In this document: positions 24,676-33,340 of the stretch, in pieces | Numbering within the stretch: the stretch's first letter is position 1 | Layout of the letters: every line of letters begins with the position of its first letter | Assembly: GCF_001598435.1 (NCBI RefSeq) | Contig: NZ_BCYY01000009.1 | Location: forward strand, 1 to 64,000 | DNA length: 64,000 bases | Reading direction: 5' to 3' | DNA from: Sphingomonas pituitosa NBRC 102491 | GTDB lineage: Bacteria; Pseudomonadota; Alphaproteobacteria; Sphingomonadales; Sphingomonadaceae | Position numbers and translations under genes: made by a program | Notes under the pieces: generated by a model | Seen by the model: only the letters and a program-made list of their open reading frames with translations | What the model was told of the DNA's origin: nothing | Database searches by the model: none

Positions 24676-25911
24676 ATGAAAACGTGTTGTATCTTTCCAC
24701 GCCAGCTGCGTATCGGCACGGTACCGATCGCGCTGATCGTCGGCCATGTCAGTCCCGTCTACGGTCAGGAGTTGCCTCTACAGGCGGCACAGCATCGGGA
24801 CGAGAATGGCGAGCAGGCGCGGCGTTCGCAAAAAGCAGTGACGGTAACGCTGACCTATACCAGCGACACCAATGCCGATGTGGACGGCGGCGGGCGGCGG
24901 GGCACGGCCTATCTTCAGCGACTGGGGGCGATCGCCGATGCCGATTTCGAGCAACTGGTGGCATGGCGCGGGGCGACGTTCCACGGCAGCATGCAGGCGA
25001 TCCAGGGCACCGGCCTTTCCACAAGCCGAGTCGATAATCTGCTCACCGTAAGCGGGATCGAGGCTGCACCGGCGTTGCGAATGTTCAACCTGTGGGTCGA
25101 ACAGAAGCTGGGCGGCGCGGCATCGGTGCGCGTCGGCCAGTTCACGGCCGGACAGGAATTCGCGATCGCGCCCACTGCGAACTTCTTCGTCAATTCCAGC
25201 TTCGGCTGGCCGGGCAGCTTTGCGCTGGATCTGCCCGGTGGCGGGCCTTCCTACCCGATCGCCGTGCCGGCTGTGCGGCTTGCAGCCAGCGGTGCGGCGG
25301 GGCGCACCACGTTCCGCACGGCCTTGTTCGCTGCCAACCCAACCGGCCGAGACCGTCGCGGCCTCGCCGGCTGGCGGTTCCGCGGGAAGCCGCTGGCGAT
25401 CGCGGAATTCGTCCGCAGCGCAGGCGGCAAGGATCCCGCGTGGACCGTGGTGGCGGGAGGCTGGTGGAACTTCGCACCCGCGGCCGATCTGCGGCTGCCC
25501 GCCGGCACCTCGCATTCCGCCAACCGTGCGGTCTACCTGATCGGTGATGTTCGCATCCGGCCCAAGCTGCGGGGGTTTGTCCGGCTGACGCTGGCGCCCG
25601 AGGATCGCAATCCGGTCGCTCGCTATCTGGACGCCGGGATCACTGCGAAGGGCCTCCTCAAGGCCCGGCCGGACGACATCCTCGGGCTTGCCGTCGCCAC
25701 CGCGTGGATTGCGCCGGCGCTGCGCCCGAATGCGTCAGGTGCCGAGCTGGCGTTCGAGGCGAGTTATCAGCTTGCCGTGCACGGCACCCTGTCGCTGCAG
25801 CCCAACGTCCAGTGGATCGTGCATCCCGTCTCCCCCGATGCGCTTGCCGGGCCCGCCCCCCGGCAAGGAAATGCGCTGGTGATCGGGCTGCGCACGGCGC
25901 TGCGGCTGTGA
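24676..25911 (+). CDS. OprB-family carbohydrate-selective porin
   Basis: This 411-residue outer-membrane protein has a leader (about 1-31). OprB signatures are FFVNSSFGWPGSFALDLPGGGPSYPIAVPAVRL in the middle and the C-terminal LSLQPNVQWIVHPVSPD, ending in LRTALRL. OprB porins pass glucose and other sugars. The ATG at 24676 lies 70 bases after the response-regulator stop. The CDF transporter GTG overlaps its stop (GTGA), an odd pairing of a sugar porin with a metal exporter. Confidence 0.87.
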   Translation: MKTCCIFPRQLRIGTVPIALIVGHVSPVYGQELPLQAAQHRDENGEQARRSQKAVTVTLTYTSDTNADVDGGGRRGTAYLQRLGAIADADFEQLVAWRGATFHGSMQAIQGTGLSTSRVDNLLTVSGIEAAPALRMFNLWVEQKLGGAASVRVGQFTAGQEFAIAPTANFFVNSSFGWPGSFALDLPGGGPSYPIAVPAVRLAASGAAGRTTFRTALFAANPTGRDRRGLAGWRFRGKPLAIAEFVRSAGGKDPAWTVVAGGWWNFAPAADLRLPAGTSHSANRAVYLIGDVRIRPKLRGFVRLTLAPEDRNPVARYLDAGITAKGLLKARPDDILGLAVATAWIAPALRPNASGAELAFEASYQLAVHGTLSLQPNVQWIVHPVSPDALAGPAPRQGNALVIGLRTALRL

Positions 25912-26891
25912 AGTTTCGATTGCCGATGCGGAGCGGCACGGCGCGAAACGCGCGAGATCGCTCGAACATGGGGATGGTGGCGATAGCCCTGGCGGCCGAC
26001 CTGCTGATCGCACTCGCCAAATTCGCCGTCGCTGCCGCGACGGGCAGTTCGGCGATGCGCAGCGAGGGGATTCATTCCACCGTCGACGCGCTGACCGAAA
26101 TCGTGCTGCTCTATGGGCTCCGCGCCTCCCGGCGACCCTCCAACCAGCGGCATCAATTCGGCTTTGGCCGCGAAATCTACTTCTGGAACTTCATTGTCTC
26201 GCTGCTGATCCTCGCCGTCGGCGCGGGAGTCAGCCTGCACGACGGCGTCCGCCAGTATCTGAAGCCCGAACCGCTGGGGGCGCCGCTCGCCATCTATGTC
26301 GTGCTGGCCCTGGCGTTGCTGGCGGAGGCCGCTTCGCTCTACGGCGCCCTGCGGGCAGCGGGTCTGGACCATCCCCGGCAGAACTGGTGGCGCTATCTGC
26401 GCAACAGCCGCAATGCGACCTCGCTGACCGTCATCTTCGGGTCGATCAGCGGCATATTGGGGCTGCTGGTGGCAGCGATCGGCACCGGCGCGGCAACGTG
26501 GTTCAGCGAACCGCGCTTCGACGGCATCGCCTCGATCGTGATCGCGGCAATCCTCGCCGCAACGGCGGTGATGCTGGCGCGCAACAGCAAGGATCTGCTG
26601 ATCGGCCTGCCGGCAGCGCGCTCAACGGCCGATTCGATCCTGTCGATCACGGCCGGTCACGCCCTGGTGAAACGCGCGAACGGGCTGTTGTCGGTGCACA
26701 TGGCGCCCGACCAGATCCTGGTCGCCATCAGCGTCGAGTTCGTCGAGGCCGGGACAACGGCCTCGATCGAGGTTGCCATTGGTGCGATCGAGCGGGCGAT
26801 CAAGCAATCGCACCCGGAAGTGGTGACGTGCCTCATCAAGCCGCAAAGCCGCGCGCAATTCGCGCAAATCGCCCGCGGCCGGGGATGGTGA
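25908..26891 (+). CDS. Cation diffusion facilitator (CDF) family transporter
   Basis: The 327 residues have about six membrane helices. The helix 2 metal site HSTVD is within SEGIHSTVDALTEIVLLYG; the helix 5 site is FDGIASIVIAAILA. A cytoplasmic C-terminal domain after LLIGLPA carries the usual ferredoxin-like fold segment (SIEVAIGAIERAIKQSHPEV). CDF proteins export Zn2+, Co2+, Mn2+ or Fe2+ in exchange for protons. The second Asp/His positions of classical zinc exporters are changed, so the metal is unclear. The GTG at 25908 overlaps the porin stop. Confidence 0.85.
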   Translation: MKFRLPMRSGTARNARDRSNMGMVAIALAADLLIALAKFAVAAATGSSAMRSEGIHSTVDALTEIVLLYGLRASRRPSNQRHQFGFGREIYFWNFIVSLLILAVGAGVSLHDGVRQYLKPEPLGAPLAIYVVLALALLAEAASLYGALRAAGLDHPRQNWWRYLRNSRNATSLTVIFGSISGILGLLVAAIGTGAATWFSEPRFDGIASIVIAAILAATAVMLARNSKDLLIGLPAARSTADSILSITAGHALVKRANGLLSVHMAPDQILVAISVEFVEAGTTASIEVAIGAIERAIKQSHPEVVTCLIKPQSRAQFAQIARGRGW

Positions 26892-27090
26892 AGCGGATGC
26901 ATATCGCGTCGGAAGTCACCCCGGAGATTGGCGGCTACAAACCTATGTTTCGCATGCAGCAGCTTGGTCTGCCGATAGGCTGAAACCGTCACGGCAGATC
27001 TCTTCCTTTGGGATCACCGGCTGCACGCGCTGCGGGCGGCTGGATTGCTGCGGCCGAGGAGGTTCCAATGCATGCAGCGGCGGGCCGGCC

Positions 27091-27809
27091 ATGAGCCGCA
27101 AACGACCCGAAGGCATTCGCGCATACGACTCCCCCGCGGGCGGCTGGGGCGCGTTGCAGGCCGTGGCGGTCGCGCTGAAGCGCGAGCAGATCGCCGAGCA
27201 GGGCACCCGCGCGCTGCTCGCCAACAATCAGCCCGACGGGTTCGATTGCCCCGGCTGCGCCTGGCCCGATCCCGCGCACACCTCCGCCTTCGAATTCTGC
27301 GAGAACGGCGCAAAGGCGGTGACGTGGGAATCCACCGCCAAGCGGGTGCCGCCGTCCTTCTTCGCCGAACACACCGTCAGCCAGCTATGGCAGCAGTCCG
27401 ATCACTGGCTGGAGGGTCAGGGCAGGCTGACTCACCCGATGCGCTACTACCGGGAGAGCGATAGCTATGTGCCGGTCAGCTGGGAGGAAGCCTTCGCCGA
27501 TATCGGCGCGCGGCTGAACGCGCTCGACCATCCCGACTAGGCGGAATTCTACACCTCCGGCCGCGCATCGATCGAGCGCGGCGATCGTCTGCTACGGCAT
27601 GGGGATCACCCAGCACCGCACCGGTACCGCCAATGTGCAGCAGATCGCCAATTTGCTGTTGCTGCGCGGGAACATGGGGCGGACCGGGCCGGGCATCTGC
27701 CCGCTGCGCGGCCATTCCAACGTGCAGGGCAACCGCACGGTGGGCATCACCGAAATCCCGAACGACGCGCTGCTCGCCGGAATCACCAAGGCGTTCGGTT
27801 TCGATCGAC
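27091..27809 (+). pseudogene. Broken molybdopterin oxidoreductase alpha subunit (FdhF/YdeP type)
   Basis: The N-terminal 149 codons match YdeP-like molybdopterin oxidoreductases: a proximal cysteine cluster (FDCPGCAWPDP), then LTHPMRYYRESDSYVPVSWEEAFADIG. A stop at 27538-27540 falls where [14 protein letters not shown] would continue. The frame then jumps, and a later part of the same protein resumes from about 27575 ([43 protein letters not shown]). It stops at AFGFD, where an unrelated transporter fragment begins. Most of the 750-residue enzyme is gone. Confidence 0.85.
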
Positions 27810-28112
27810 GTAGTGACCATCGGCCTGGCGATTCCGGCGATGCTGCTGCTGTGCTTCGTGCTGTCCGAAGGCTGGTATCTGTGGTGGACCAATGCGCCGG
27901 TACTGGGCTGGGCGCTGGCCGCCGCACTGCCGCTGCTCGCGCTGCTGTTCTTCCTCGAGGATCGCCGGGCGCGGCCGCTCTTGTGGGTGCGCTGGTACGC
28001 CACCCGTGACATCGCGCTGTTCGCCGCGATCGCGCTGGGGGCCTGGATGGATACCCGCCTGCAGGCTGCCGTCGCGCTGGTTCGAAGCCTGGGCGGCGGC
28101 TGGCATCGCTGA
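27807..28112 (+). pseudogene. MFS drug-transporter fragment
   Basis: In a third frame, directly abutting the oxidoreductase scrap, lie about 100 codons of a DHA2-type MFS protein: helix [13 protein letters not shown], helix [19 protein letters not shown], then the interhelical [21 protein letters not shown], ending in a stop. There is no start of its own and both ends are missing. The junction lies within TTCGATCGACG (27799-27809). It is evidence of a deletion that joined two unrelated genes. Confidence 0.7.
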
Positions 28113-28181
28113 CGCCCGCCGCGCCGACGCGAAAACGAAGGGCGACGTGCGTCGCTCTCCGCGCGTTCGATCCGGCGATCG

Positions 28182-29153
28182 TTACTTCTTCACGAAGGCC
28201 AGCAGATCGGGGTTGATCACATCGGCATGGGTGGTGAGCATGCCGTGCGGGAAGCCCTTGTAGATCTTGATCTCGCCATGCCGGAGCAGCTTGATCTGCA
28301 GCTCCGCCGCATCGGTATAGGGCACGACCTGGTCGTCATCGCCCTGCAGCACCAGCGTGGGGACGGTGATCGCCTTCAGGTCGTTGGTCTGGTCCGTTTC
28401 CGAGAAGGCCTTGATGCCTTCATACTGGGCGAGCGCGCCGCCCATCATGCCCTGGCGCCACCAATTGTCGATCACCGACTGCGACACCTTGGCGCCCGGA
28501 CGGTTGAAGCCGTAGAACGGGCCCGAGGCAACGGCGGTGTAGAATTCGGCGCGGTTCGCCGCGAGCGCGGCGCGGAACCCGTCGAACACCGCGATCGGCG
28601 TGCCGCCGGGGTTGGCGGGGGTCTTCAGCATCAGCGGCGGGACCGAGCTGACCAGCACGGCCTTGGCGACGCGGCCCTGCGGCTGGCCGAACTTCGCCAC
28701 ATAGCGCGCGACTTCGCCGCCGCCGGTGGAATGACCGATATGGACGGCGTTGCGCAGATCGAGATGCTCGACCACGGCCGAGGCATCGGCGGCGTAATGA
28801 TCCATGTCGTTGCCAGTATCGACCTGCGACGAGCGGCCATGCCCACGGCGATCATGCGCGACGACGCGGTAGCCGTTGGCGAGGAAGAACAGCATCTGGG
28901 TATCCCAGTCGTCGGCGCTCAGCGGCCAGCCATGATGGAACACGATCGGCTGTGCGTTGCGGGGGCCCCAGTCCTTGTAGAAGATCTCGGTGCCGTCGCG
29001 CGTCTTCACATAACCGCTGCTCATGATGTGGTCTCCAGATTGATAGGTGGGGTTGGCAGCCAAAGCGGCGCGGGTAATGCACGCTGCGGCGGCGATACCC
29101 GTCGTGGCGGTCAGAAGACCGCGCCGGGAAAGATGTAGCTCGGGTGTATTCAT
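28182..29153 (-). CDS. Exported alpha/beta hydrolase (non-haem haloperoxidase/arylesterase type)
   Basis: This 323-residue hydrolase has a Tat-type leader ([11 protein letters not shown]). The fold shows the oxyanion-strand [13 protein letters not shown], the nucleophile elbow GHSTGGGE (S142), the Asp of [12 protein letters not shown] and the His of FPHGML. This set matches cofactor-free chloroperoxidases and aryl esterases, which make peracids or hydrolyse esters. Export by Tat suggests a periplasmic role. It is divergent from the FrnE-like gene, with an inverted repeat in the gap. Confidence 0.9.
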   Translation of the reverse strand: MNTPELHLSRRGLLTATTGIAAAACITRAALAANPTYQSGDHIMSSGYVKTRDGTEIFYKDWGPRNAQPIVFHHGWPLSADDWDTQMLFFLANGYRVVAHDRRGHGRSSQVDTGNDMDHYAADASAVVEHLDLRNAVHIGHSTGGGEVARYVAKFGQPQGRVAKAVLVSSVPPLMLKTPANPGGTPIAVFDGFRAALAANRAEFYTAVASGPFYGFNRPGAKVSQSVIDNWWRQGMMGGALAQYEGIKAFSETDQTNDLKAITVPTLVLQGDDDQVVPYTDAAELQIKLLRHGEIKIYKGFPHGMLTTHADVINPDLLAFVKK

Positions 29154-29274
29154 GTCAGCCTCCCGGATCTTCGGAAATGACGGGCGCACATCGGCTGACG
29201 CCGTAAAGTCGTTTCAGGCGCTGTGCAGGTCGATTTCTCTCGTTCCGCCGATCTATGCCGATCGGAGGGGCGGC

Positions 29275-29386
29275 GAAATCCATACAAAGGTTTGGCGGAT
29301 AGCGCCGAAGCATGGTGGCAACATCGGAGCAGTCCCGCCGGCCCGGTAAAAGCAGCCGATTGGCCGCCAAACCATTGTATGATTTC
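29275..29386. promoter_or_regulatory. Inverted repeat between divergent genes
   Basis: The arms are 29281-29298 (CATACAAAGGTTTGGCGG) and 29364-29381, whose reverse complement differs at one base of 18. The match extends with GAAATC at the outer ends (about 24 bases per arm, one gap). The spacer is 65 bases, long for a terminator. It sits between the hydrolase and the FrnE-like gene and could be a paired operator or the remains of a small mobile element. Confidence 0.5.
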
Positions 29387-29445
29387 AATGGGAAGCTCGC
29401 ACGCCGAGGTTCCGGTCCGTTGCCGCAGACGGAAGGATCTTCGAT

Positions 29446-30168
29446 ATGGAACCGCGCGAATCACGACAGGCCAGCAACCGCTCCCAACCCGCCCTCGCAT
29501 CGCGGAGCGCCGTGCTGTCGATCGTGTCGGACACGATCTGCCCATGGTGCTTTGTCGGCAAACGCAGGCTGGAGGCGGTGCTGCCCACCCTGCAGCAGGA
29601 AGGCTTCGCGCTGTCGGTCGAATGGCTGCCCTACCAGCTCAACCCCGACATGCCCGACAAGGGGATGGATCGCGCGACCTATCGGGCCGCCAAGTTCGGG
29701 TCGATCACCCGGAGCCGCGATCTCGATGCACAGATGACGGCGGTGGGCAGCGAAGTCGGCATCGATTTCCACTATGAGCGGATCGCGCGCACCCCCAATA
29801 CGCTCGCTTCGCATGTCCTGATCGCCGATGCCCGCCGTGCAGGCGGGGAGCGCCTGCAGGACCGTACGGTCGAGGCCCTGTTCACCGCCTATTTCGTGGA
29901 AGGGCGCGATATCGGCCGGCAGGCGGTGCTGCGCGACATCGCCCGGACGCTGGGCTTCGAGCACGGACCCTCGGTGAGCGCGGACCTGATCGAGCTGGTG
30001 GACCAGCAGAGCCTGGTCGCGCGCGAGGCGGGCATCCACGGTGTTCCCACCCTCCTTTTCAACGAGCAGTTCCTGCTGAGCGGGGCGCAGTCGCCGTCGG
30101 TCTTGCTGGAGGCGCTTCGCCAGGCACTGACGCGGCCGGCCGGTGCGACGGCGGAGTTCGCGTCGTGA
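29446..30168 (+). CDS. DsbA-family oxidoreductase (FrnE-like)
   Basis: This 240-residue cytoplasmic thioredoxin-fold protein has DTICPWCFVGKRRLE near the N-terminus (CPWC, C32 and C35). An alpha-helical insertion and the cis-Pro loop GIHGVPTLLFNEQFLLSGAQ follow. This is the FrnE / 2-hydroxychromene-2-carboxylate-isomerase-like branch of DsbA proteins, which are thiol oxidoreductases or polyketide/aromatic isomerases. The next gene's GTG overlaps its stop by four bases, linking it to a flavin monooxygenase, which suggests a joint role in modifying an aromatic compound. Confidence 0.88.
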   Translation: MEPRESRQASNRSQPALASRSAVLSIVSDTICPWCFVGKRRLEAVLPTLQQEGFALSVEWLPYQLNPDMPDKGMDRATYRAAKFGSITRSRDLDAQMTAVGSEVGIDFHYERIARTPNTLASHVLIADARRAGGERLQDRTVEALFTAYFVEGRDIGRQAVLRDIARTLGFEHGPSVSADLIELVDQQSLVAREAGIHGVPTLLFNEQFLLSGAQSPSVLLEALRQALTRPAGATAEFAS

Positions 30169-31301
30169 GCCCGGGGCAGGGGCGCAGGCCGCGCGTCGTG
30201 GTCGCCGGCGGATCGATCGCCGGTCTCGGAGCCGGGGTGGCGCTGCACCGCGCCGGAATCGACGTCGATCTGTTCGAACGGGATCCATCCACCCTGCGCT
30301 CCACCGGTGCGGGGCTGGTGATCCAGCCCGAGCTGACGGCCCTGGTGCAGGTGCCGGGCGGCCCGGGCCTGCCGATCACGCGCTGCGTCGGCCGGCGAAC
30401 GCTGGAACCGGACGGCAGCGCAAGCCCGCTACAGGCGATGCCGCAGACCTTCACCTCCTGGCAGGCGGTCCACTCGGTGCTGCTGCGGCAGTTCCCGGCG
30501 GAGCGCTATCATGCCGGTGCGGTGGTGGGGGAGGCGGCGCCGCACGGCGATGGCCTCACGATCCCGATCGCCGGCTTCGGCACGGTGGAGGCCGATGTGC
30601 TGATCGCCGGTGACGGCGGCCGATCGGCGATCCGGCGCCGGATGCTGCCCGAACTGGAAGCCGGCTATGCGGGCTATGTCGCGTGGCGCGGGACGATACG
30701 GGAGGCGGACATGCCGCGAGATCTGGTCGCGGTGTTCGACGACGTGTTCACCTTCGCCGATGCGCGTTCCGGCGGGCATGCGCTTGCCTATTTCATCCCT
30801 GGCGACGACCTCGGCACCGGGCCCGGCGAGCGCCGGATGAACTGGGTCTGGTATGTCGGCGCCAGTCCCCGGGAGCGCGACGCACTGCTCGTCGATCGTG
30901 ATGGCCAGCAGCGTGAAGCGTCGCTGCAGCGCGGGATGGCGCGGGAGGACGTCGTCGCGGCGTTTCCCGCGTTCGCCGCTGCCGAACTGCACCCGGCCTT
31001 CGCCCAACTGGTCGCGGCCACGCCCGATCCGTTCCTTCAGACGATCGTCGATCTGGGCGTGCCGCAGAGCGTGTTCGGGCGCACCGCCCTGATCGGTGAC
31101 GCCGCGTTCATCGTCCGCCCGCACACCGCTGGCGGGGCCGCCAAGGCGGCGCGCGACGCCCTTGCCATTGCCGATCAGCTGCGACGGACGGACATCGGCA
31201 TCGACGCTGCGCTTGCCGCATTCCAGCGGGACCAGCTCGCCTATGGGCGCGATCTGCTCGCTTATGGGATCGCGCTGGGGCGGCGCTGGGCGCGGCTCTG
31301 A
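30165..31301 (+). CDS. FAD-dependent aromatic monooxygenase
   Basis: This 378-residue class A flavin monooxygenase has AGGSIAGLGAGVALHRAG (dinucleotide binding), ADVLIAGDGGRSAIRRR (the DG motif) and LIGDAAFIVRPHTAGGAAKAARDA (the GD motif contacting FAD). The VRPHTAGGAAKA version resembles 2,6-dihydroxypyridine 3-monooxygenase and related enzymes more than salicylate hydroxylase. The GTG start overlaps the FrnE-like stop. The substrate is unknown; no ring-cleavage dioxygenase is nearby. Confidence 0.87.
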   Translation: MSPGQGRRPRVVVAGGSIAGLGAGVALHRAGIDVDLFERDPSTLRSTGAGLVIQPELTALVQVPGGPGLPITRCVGRRTLEPDGSASPLQAMPQTFTSWQAVHSVLLRQFPAERYHAGAVVGEAAPHGDGLTIPIAGFGTVEADVLIAGDGGRSAIRRRMLPELEAGYAGYVAWRGTIREADMPRDLVAVFDDVFTFADARSGGHALAYFIPGDDLGTGPGERRMNWVWYVGASPRERDALLVDRDGQQREASLQRGMAREDVVAAFPAFAAAELHPAFAQLVAATPDPFLQTIVDLGVPQSVFGRTALIGDAAFIVRPHTAGGAAKAARDALAIADQLRRTDIGIDAALAAFQRDQLAYGRDLLAYGIALGRRWARL

Positions 31302-31323
31302 TCGAAGTGCCGCGGGGGCAGCA

Positions 31324-31679
31324 TCATGCCTCCGCGGCCAGCAGCGGCAGGCCGAACTGGAAGATCGTGCCGCCCTCCGGGGGGGGGGATGGGCTTCCAA
31401 CTTGCCCGAATGGGCTTCGATGATCGAGCGGCAGATCGCCAGTCCCACCCGGTAGATCAGGCCAGCGGCATGCGCATGGCCGAGCGCGATGGCCGCCGCA
31501 CAGGCGATCGTGAGAAACCTCTCGATGGGGATCGGGTCGGTGAAGCGGCTGCGCAGCGATTGTCTTGCGTCGTCTGCATAGACCAGCGACAGGCTGTCCG
31601 CCGTTCGGATCAGCGCCAGCGGCACTCTTGCCCAGGAGGCATCAAGGCGAGCTTGTGCTGAGTGCGCGGTGGAGCGCAA
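31324..31679 (-). pseudogene. Remnant of a large hybrid Ser/Thr kinase-sensor histidine kinase
   Basis: The 5' part encodes a piece of a Ser/Thr-kinase-like domain (RLDASWARVPLALIRTADSLSLVYADDA, FLTIACAAAIALGHAHAAGLIYR). It joins directly to the end of a HATPase domain (VGLAICRSIIEAHSGKLEAH). A 10-G run at 31379-31388 then breaks the frame; restoring it gives EGGTIFQFGLPLLAAEA and a stop at 31324. Thus well over a thousand codons have been deleted internally and the tail is frameshifted. Confidence 0.7.
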
Positions 31680-32343
31680 CAGAAGCGTGCAAGCTGCTGG
31701 ACCAGGAAGCGCGATTCGCCGATGAGACCCTCGTCAATCTCGACCAGCCTGTGTGTCGTCCGGCTCAGCCAGGCATCGTCGAGCAGCCGATCGGCGGCGA
31801 ACGTCACGCGGCGGACCTGCCGTGGAGGCGCGTCGACAAGGCGCGGATTGCTGGATTCGGCCCCATAAATCCTCGGAAGCGGCGATCGGCGATGGATAGG
31901 AGGGGGGCGCACGATCGACGATCATATGATGGATTAGCCGGACATTTCGGGCGTGCGCTGCGACGGTCGCAATCAAGATGCGTGTGACAGTCGCCGAGAG
32001 GGATGTTGTCCCCAAGGGCCGCGGCCAAACTGCCAAGCATCTCCTTGTTACCGCTTTGGAAAATCAGCGCGCTCCGGGAGCGAAGCCTTGTTCTGCAACG
32101 GTCAAGCCGCGGCCTCCGAACGCCAGAAGCCGCGCTGAACCACATCTCGTCCATGCGATGATTTTGACGCTCGGTGAAAAGACTGCTAGCGGCGTCGCCT
32201 CGTTCAGCCCGTCGCATTCCTGCGCGTAGCCGTTTGTCGGCAGCGCGCCGCGCGAGGGCGAGACGTGGGGGTTACCCGGCGTGTCTCCACCTGTTGCATT
32301 CTTCGATGCGCAGGGCGCCCCCGCGCACAGAAGATGAGCACGA
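31680..32343. other. Intergenic region, 664 bases, probably degraded DNA
   Basis: No frame in either direction shows a recognisable domain or a convincing ribosome-binding site. The GC content looks lower and codon use irregular compared with flanking genes. It lies upstream of the kinase remnant and may hold its decayed 5' end. The promoter of the SleB-like gene must be near 32250-32340. Confidence 0.4.
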
Positions 32344-32886
32344 ATGATCAAGCGTCTCCCGGTGGTTCTTTGTCTGTTGCCGATCGCACTCGGTGGAACG
32401 ACAAATATGCGAGTGTCGGCAGCGAGCCCCGTCCATAACGCGGTGGTGCCGCCCGTACCGAAGCCATCGATCGAGGCACTTCCCGCCGCGCCGGAACCTG
32501 CCGGTTTCGAGTCGGTGGCGAAAGCCGCTCCGGATGCGCGCGAGGTTGCCTGCGTGGCCAAGGTCATCATCCATGAAGCCGGTAATCAGCCGCTTGAAGG
32601 CAGGATGGCGGTCGCGCAGGTGATTCGCACCCGGATGGAGGACGGTCGTTTCGCCAAGAGCGCGTGCGCGGTAGTGAAGCAGCCTGGGCAATTCTTCGAT
32701 GTAGATGCCTATCATCCCGAGCGAAGCGATGACCGCTGGGACTCTGCCGTCGAGCTTGCACGTGCAACGTTGAACGGGGAGGGGGACGACGTCGTGCCCG
32801 GAGCGCTGTTCTTCCACGCCGTGGGCACCGAGATGCCCAGCCGCACCCGTGTCGGGCGTGTGGCAGGACACGTTTTCTACCGTTGA
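32344..32886 (+). CDS. SleB-type cell wall hydrolase
   Basis: This 180-residue protein has an N-terminal signal peptide and a Pro-rich linker. The Hydrolase_2 (SleB/CwlJ) domain carries ACVAKVIIHEAGNQPLEGRMAVAQVIRTRM with the catalytic Glu in HEAGNQ, then FAKSACAVVKQPGQFF and ALFFHAVGTEMPS. Such proteins are lytic transglycosylases of peptidoglycan. The ATG at 32344 has only a weak AGATGAG upstream. It stands alone, with decayed DNA before it and an IS fragment after it on the other strand. Confidence 0.88.
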   Translation: MIKRLPVVLCLLPIALGGTTNMRVSAASPVHNAVVPPVPKPSIEALPAAPEPAGFESVAKAAPDAREVACVAKVIIHEAGNQPLEGRMAVAQVIRTRMEDGRFAKSACAVVKQPGQFFDVDAYHPERSDDRWDSAVELARATLNGEGDDVVPGALFFHAVGTEMPSRTRVGRVAGHVFYR

Positions 32887-32887
32887 G

Positions 32888-33130
32888 CTAGGTGTGTAGT
32901 CCCGGCATTTGATGGGTCGGATCGAGTGTGAGTCGTTCGGGCTCGATTGTCCAGATTTTGCAGATGTATTCGAAGGGCGTGAGGCCCTTGAGGGTCTTGA
33001 AGCGACGGCCGTACTTATAGGCGTCGATGAAGTCGTGGACGTGGGCGTCAAGCTGTTGGTGGCTGTCGTAAGGATAGCATTTGACGGTGGCTTCCTTGAT
33101 CGTGCGGTTCATCCGTTCGACTTGGCCGAT
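32888..33130 (-). mobile_element. 3' fragment of an IS481-family transposase
   Basis: The C-terminal 81 codons of an IS481 integrase-type transposase remain, from GQVERMNRTIKEATVK through GLTPFEYICKIW to HQMPGLHT and a stop. The catalytic DDE region and the N-terminal helix-turn-helix are missing. Homology breaks off at about 33130, a few bases before a 176-bp repeat begins at 33139, so the repeat-bearing element probably cut this IS. It is not active. Confidence 0.8.
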
Positions 33131-33138
33131 ATGTTGCT

Positions 33139-33314
33139 CCAGTTAGAAAGGCACATTCCGCAGCCAGATAGAGATGGCATAAACCGCTGTCGGCAGCGGG
33201 GGCTGCGTGGAGCCCTCCACCTAGCGCAGCGCTGCCCCCGCTGATGCCCCAACCTCCCGGCTCCTGACCTTGGGCCCGCTGCGCACGCAGCGGGCCCGGT
33301 CACACGGCTTCAGC
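33139..33314. repeat. Direct repeat, copy A (176 bp)
   Basis: This copy is nearly the same as 36996-37173 (copy B) in the same orientation. It contains TAGAAAGGCACATTCCG and AGATAGAGATGGCA boxes at the left. Two strong hairpins follow: CAGCGGGGGC with GCCCCCGCTG, and GGGCCCGCTGCG with CGCAGCGGGCCC across a two-base loop. The second is perfect here and nearly so in copy B. It looks non-coding and may be an IS terminus. Confidence 0.8.
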
Positions 33315-33340
33315 ATTTGCCTGGGCTGATTAAGGCGCCG

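Noticed and set aside
31804-32217. A 137-codon minus-strand frame in the decayed region
   Set aside because: Low-complexity Arg-rich translation with no homology I can recognise; likely chance.
33109-33303. Short minus-strand frames inside the 176-bp repeats (MTGPAACAAGP...)
   Set aside because: The sequence is dominated by hairpins, and the translation simply mirrors them; the frame is not kept to the same end in the two copies.
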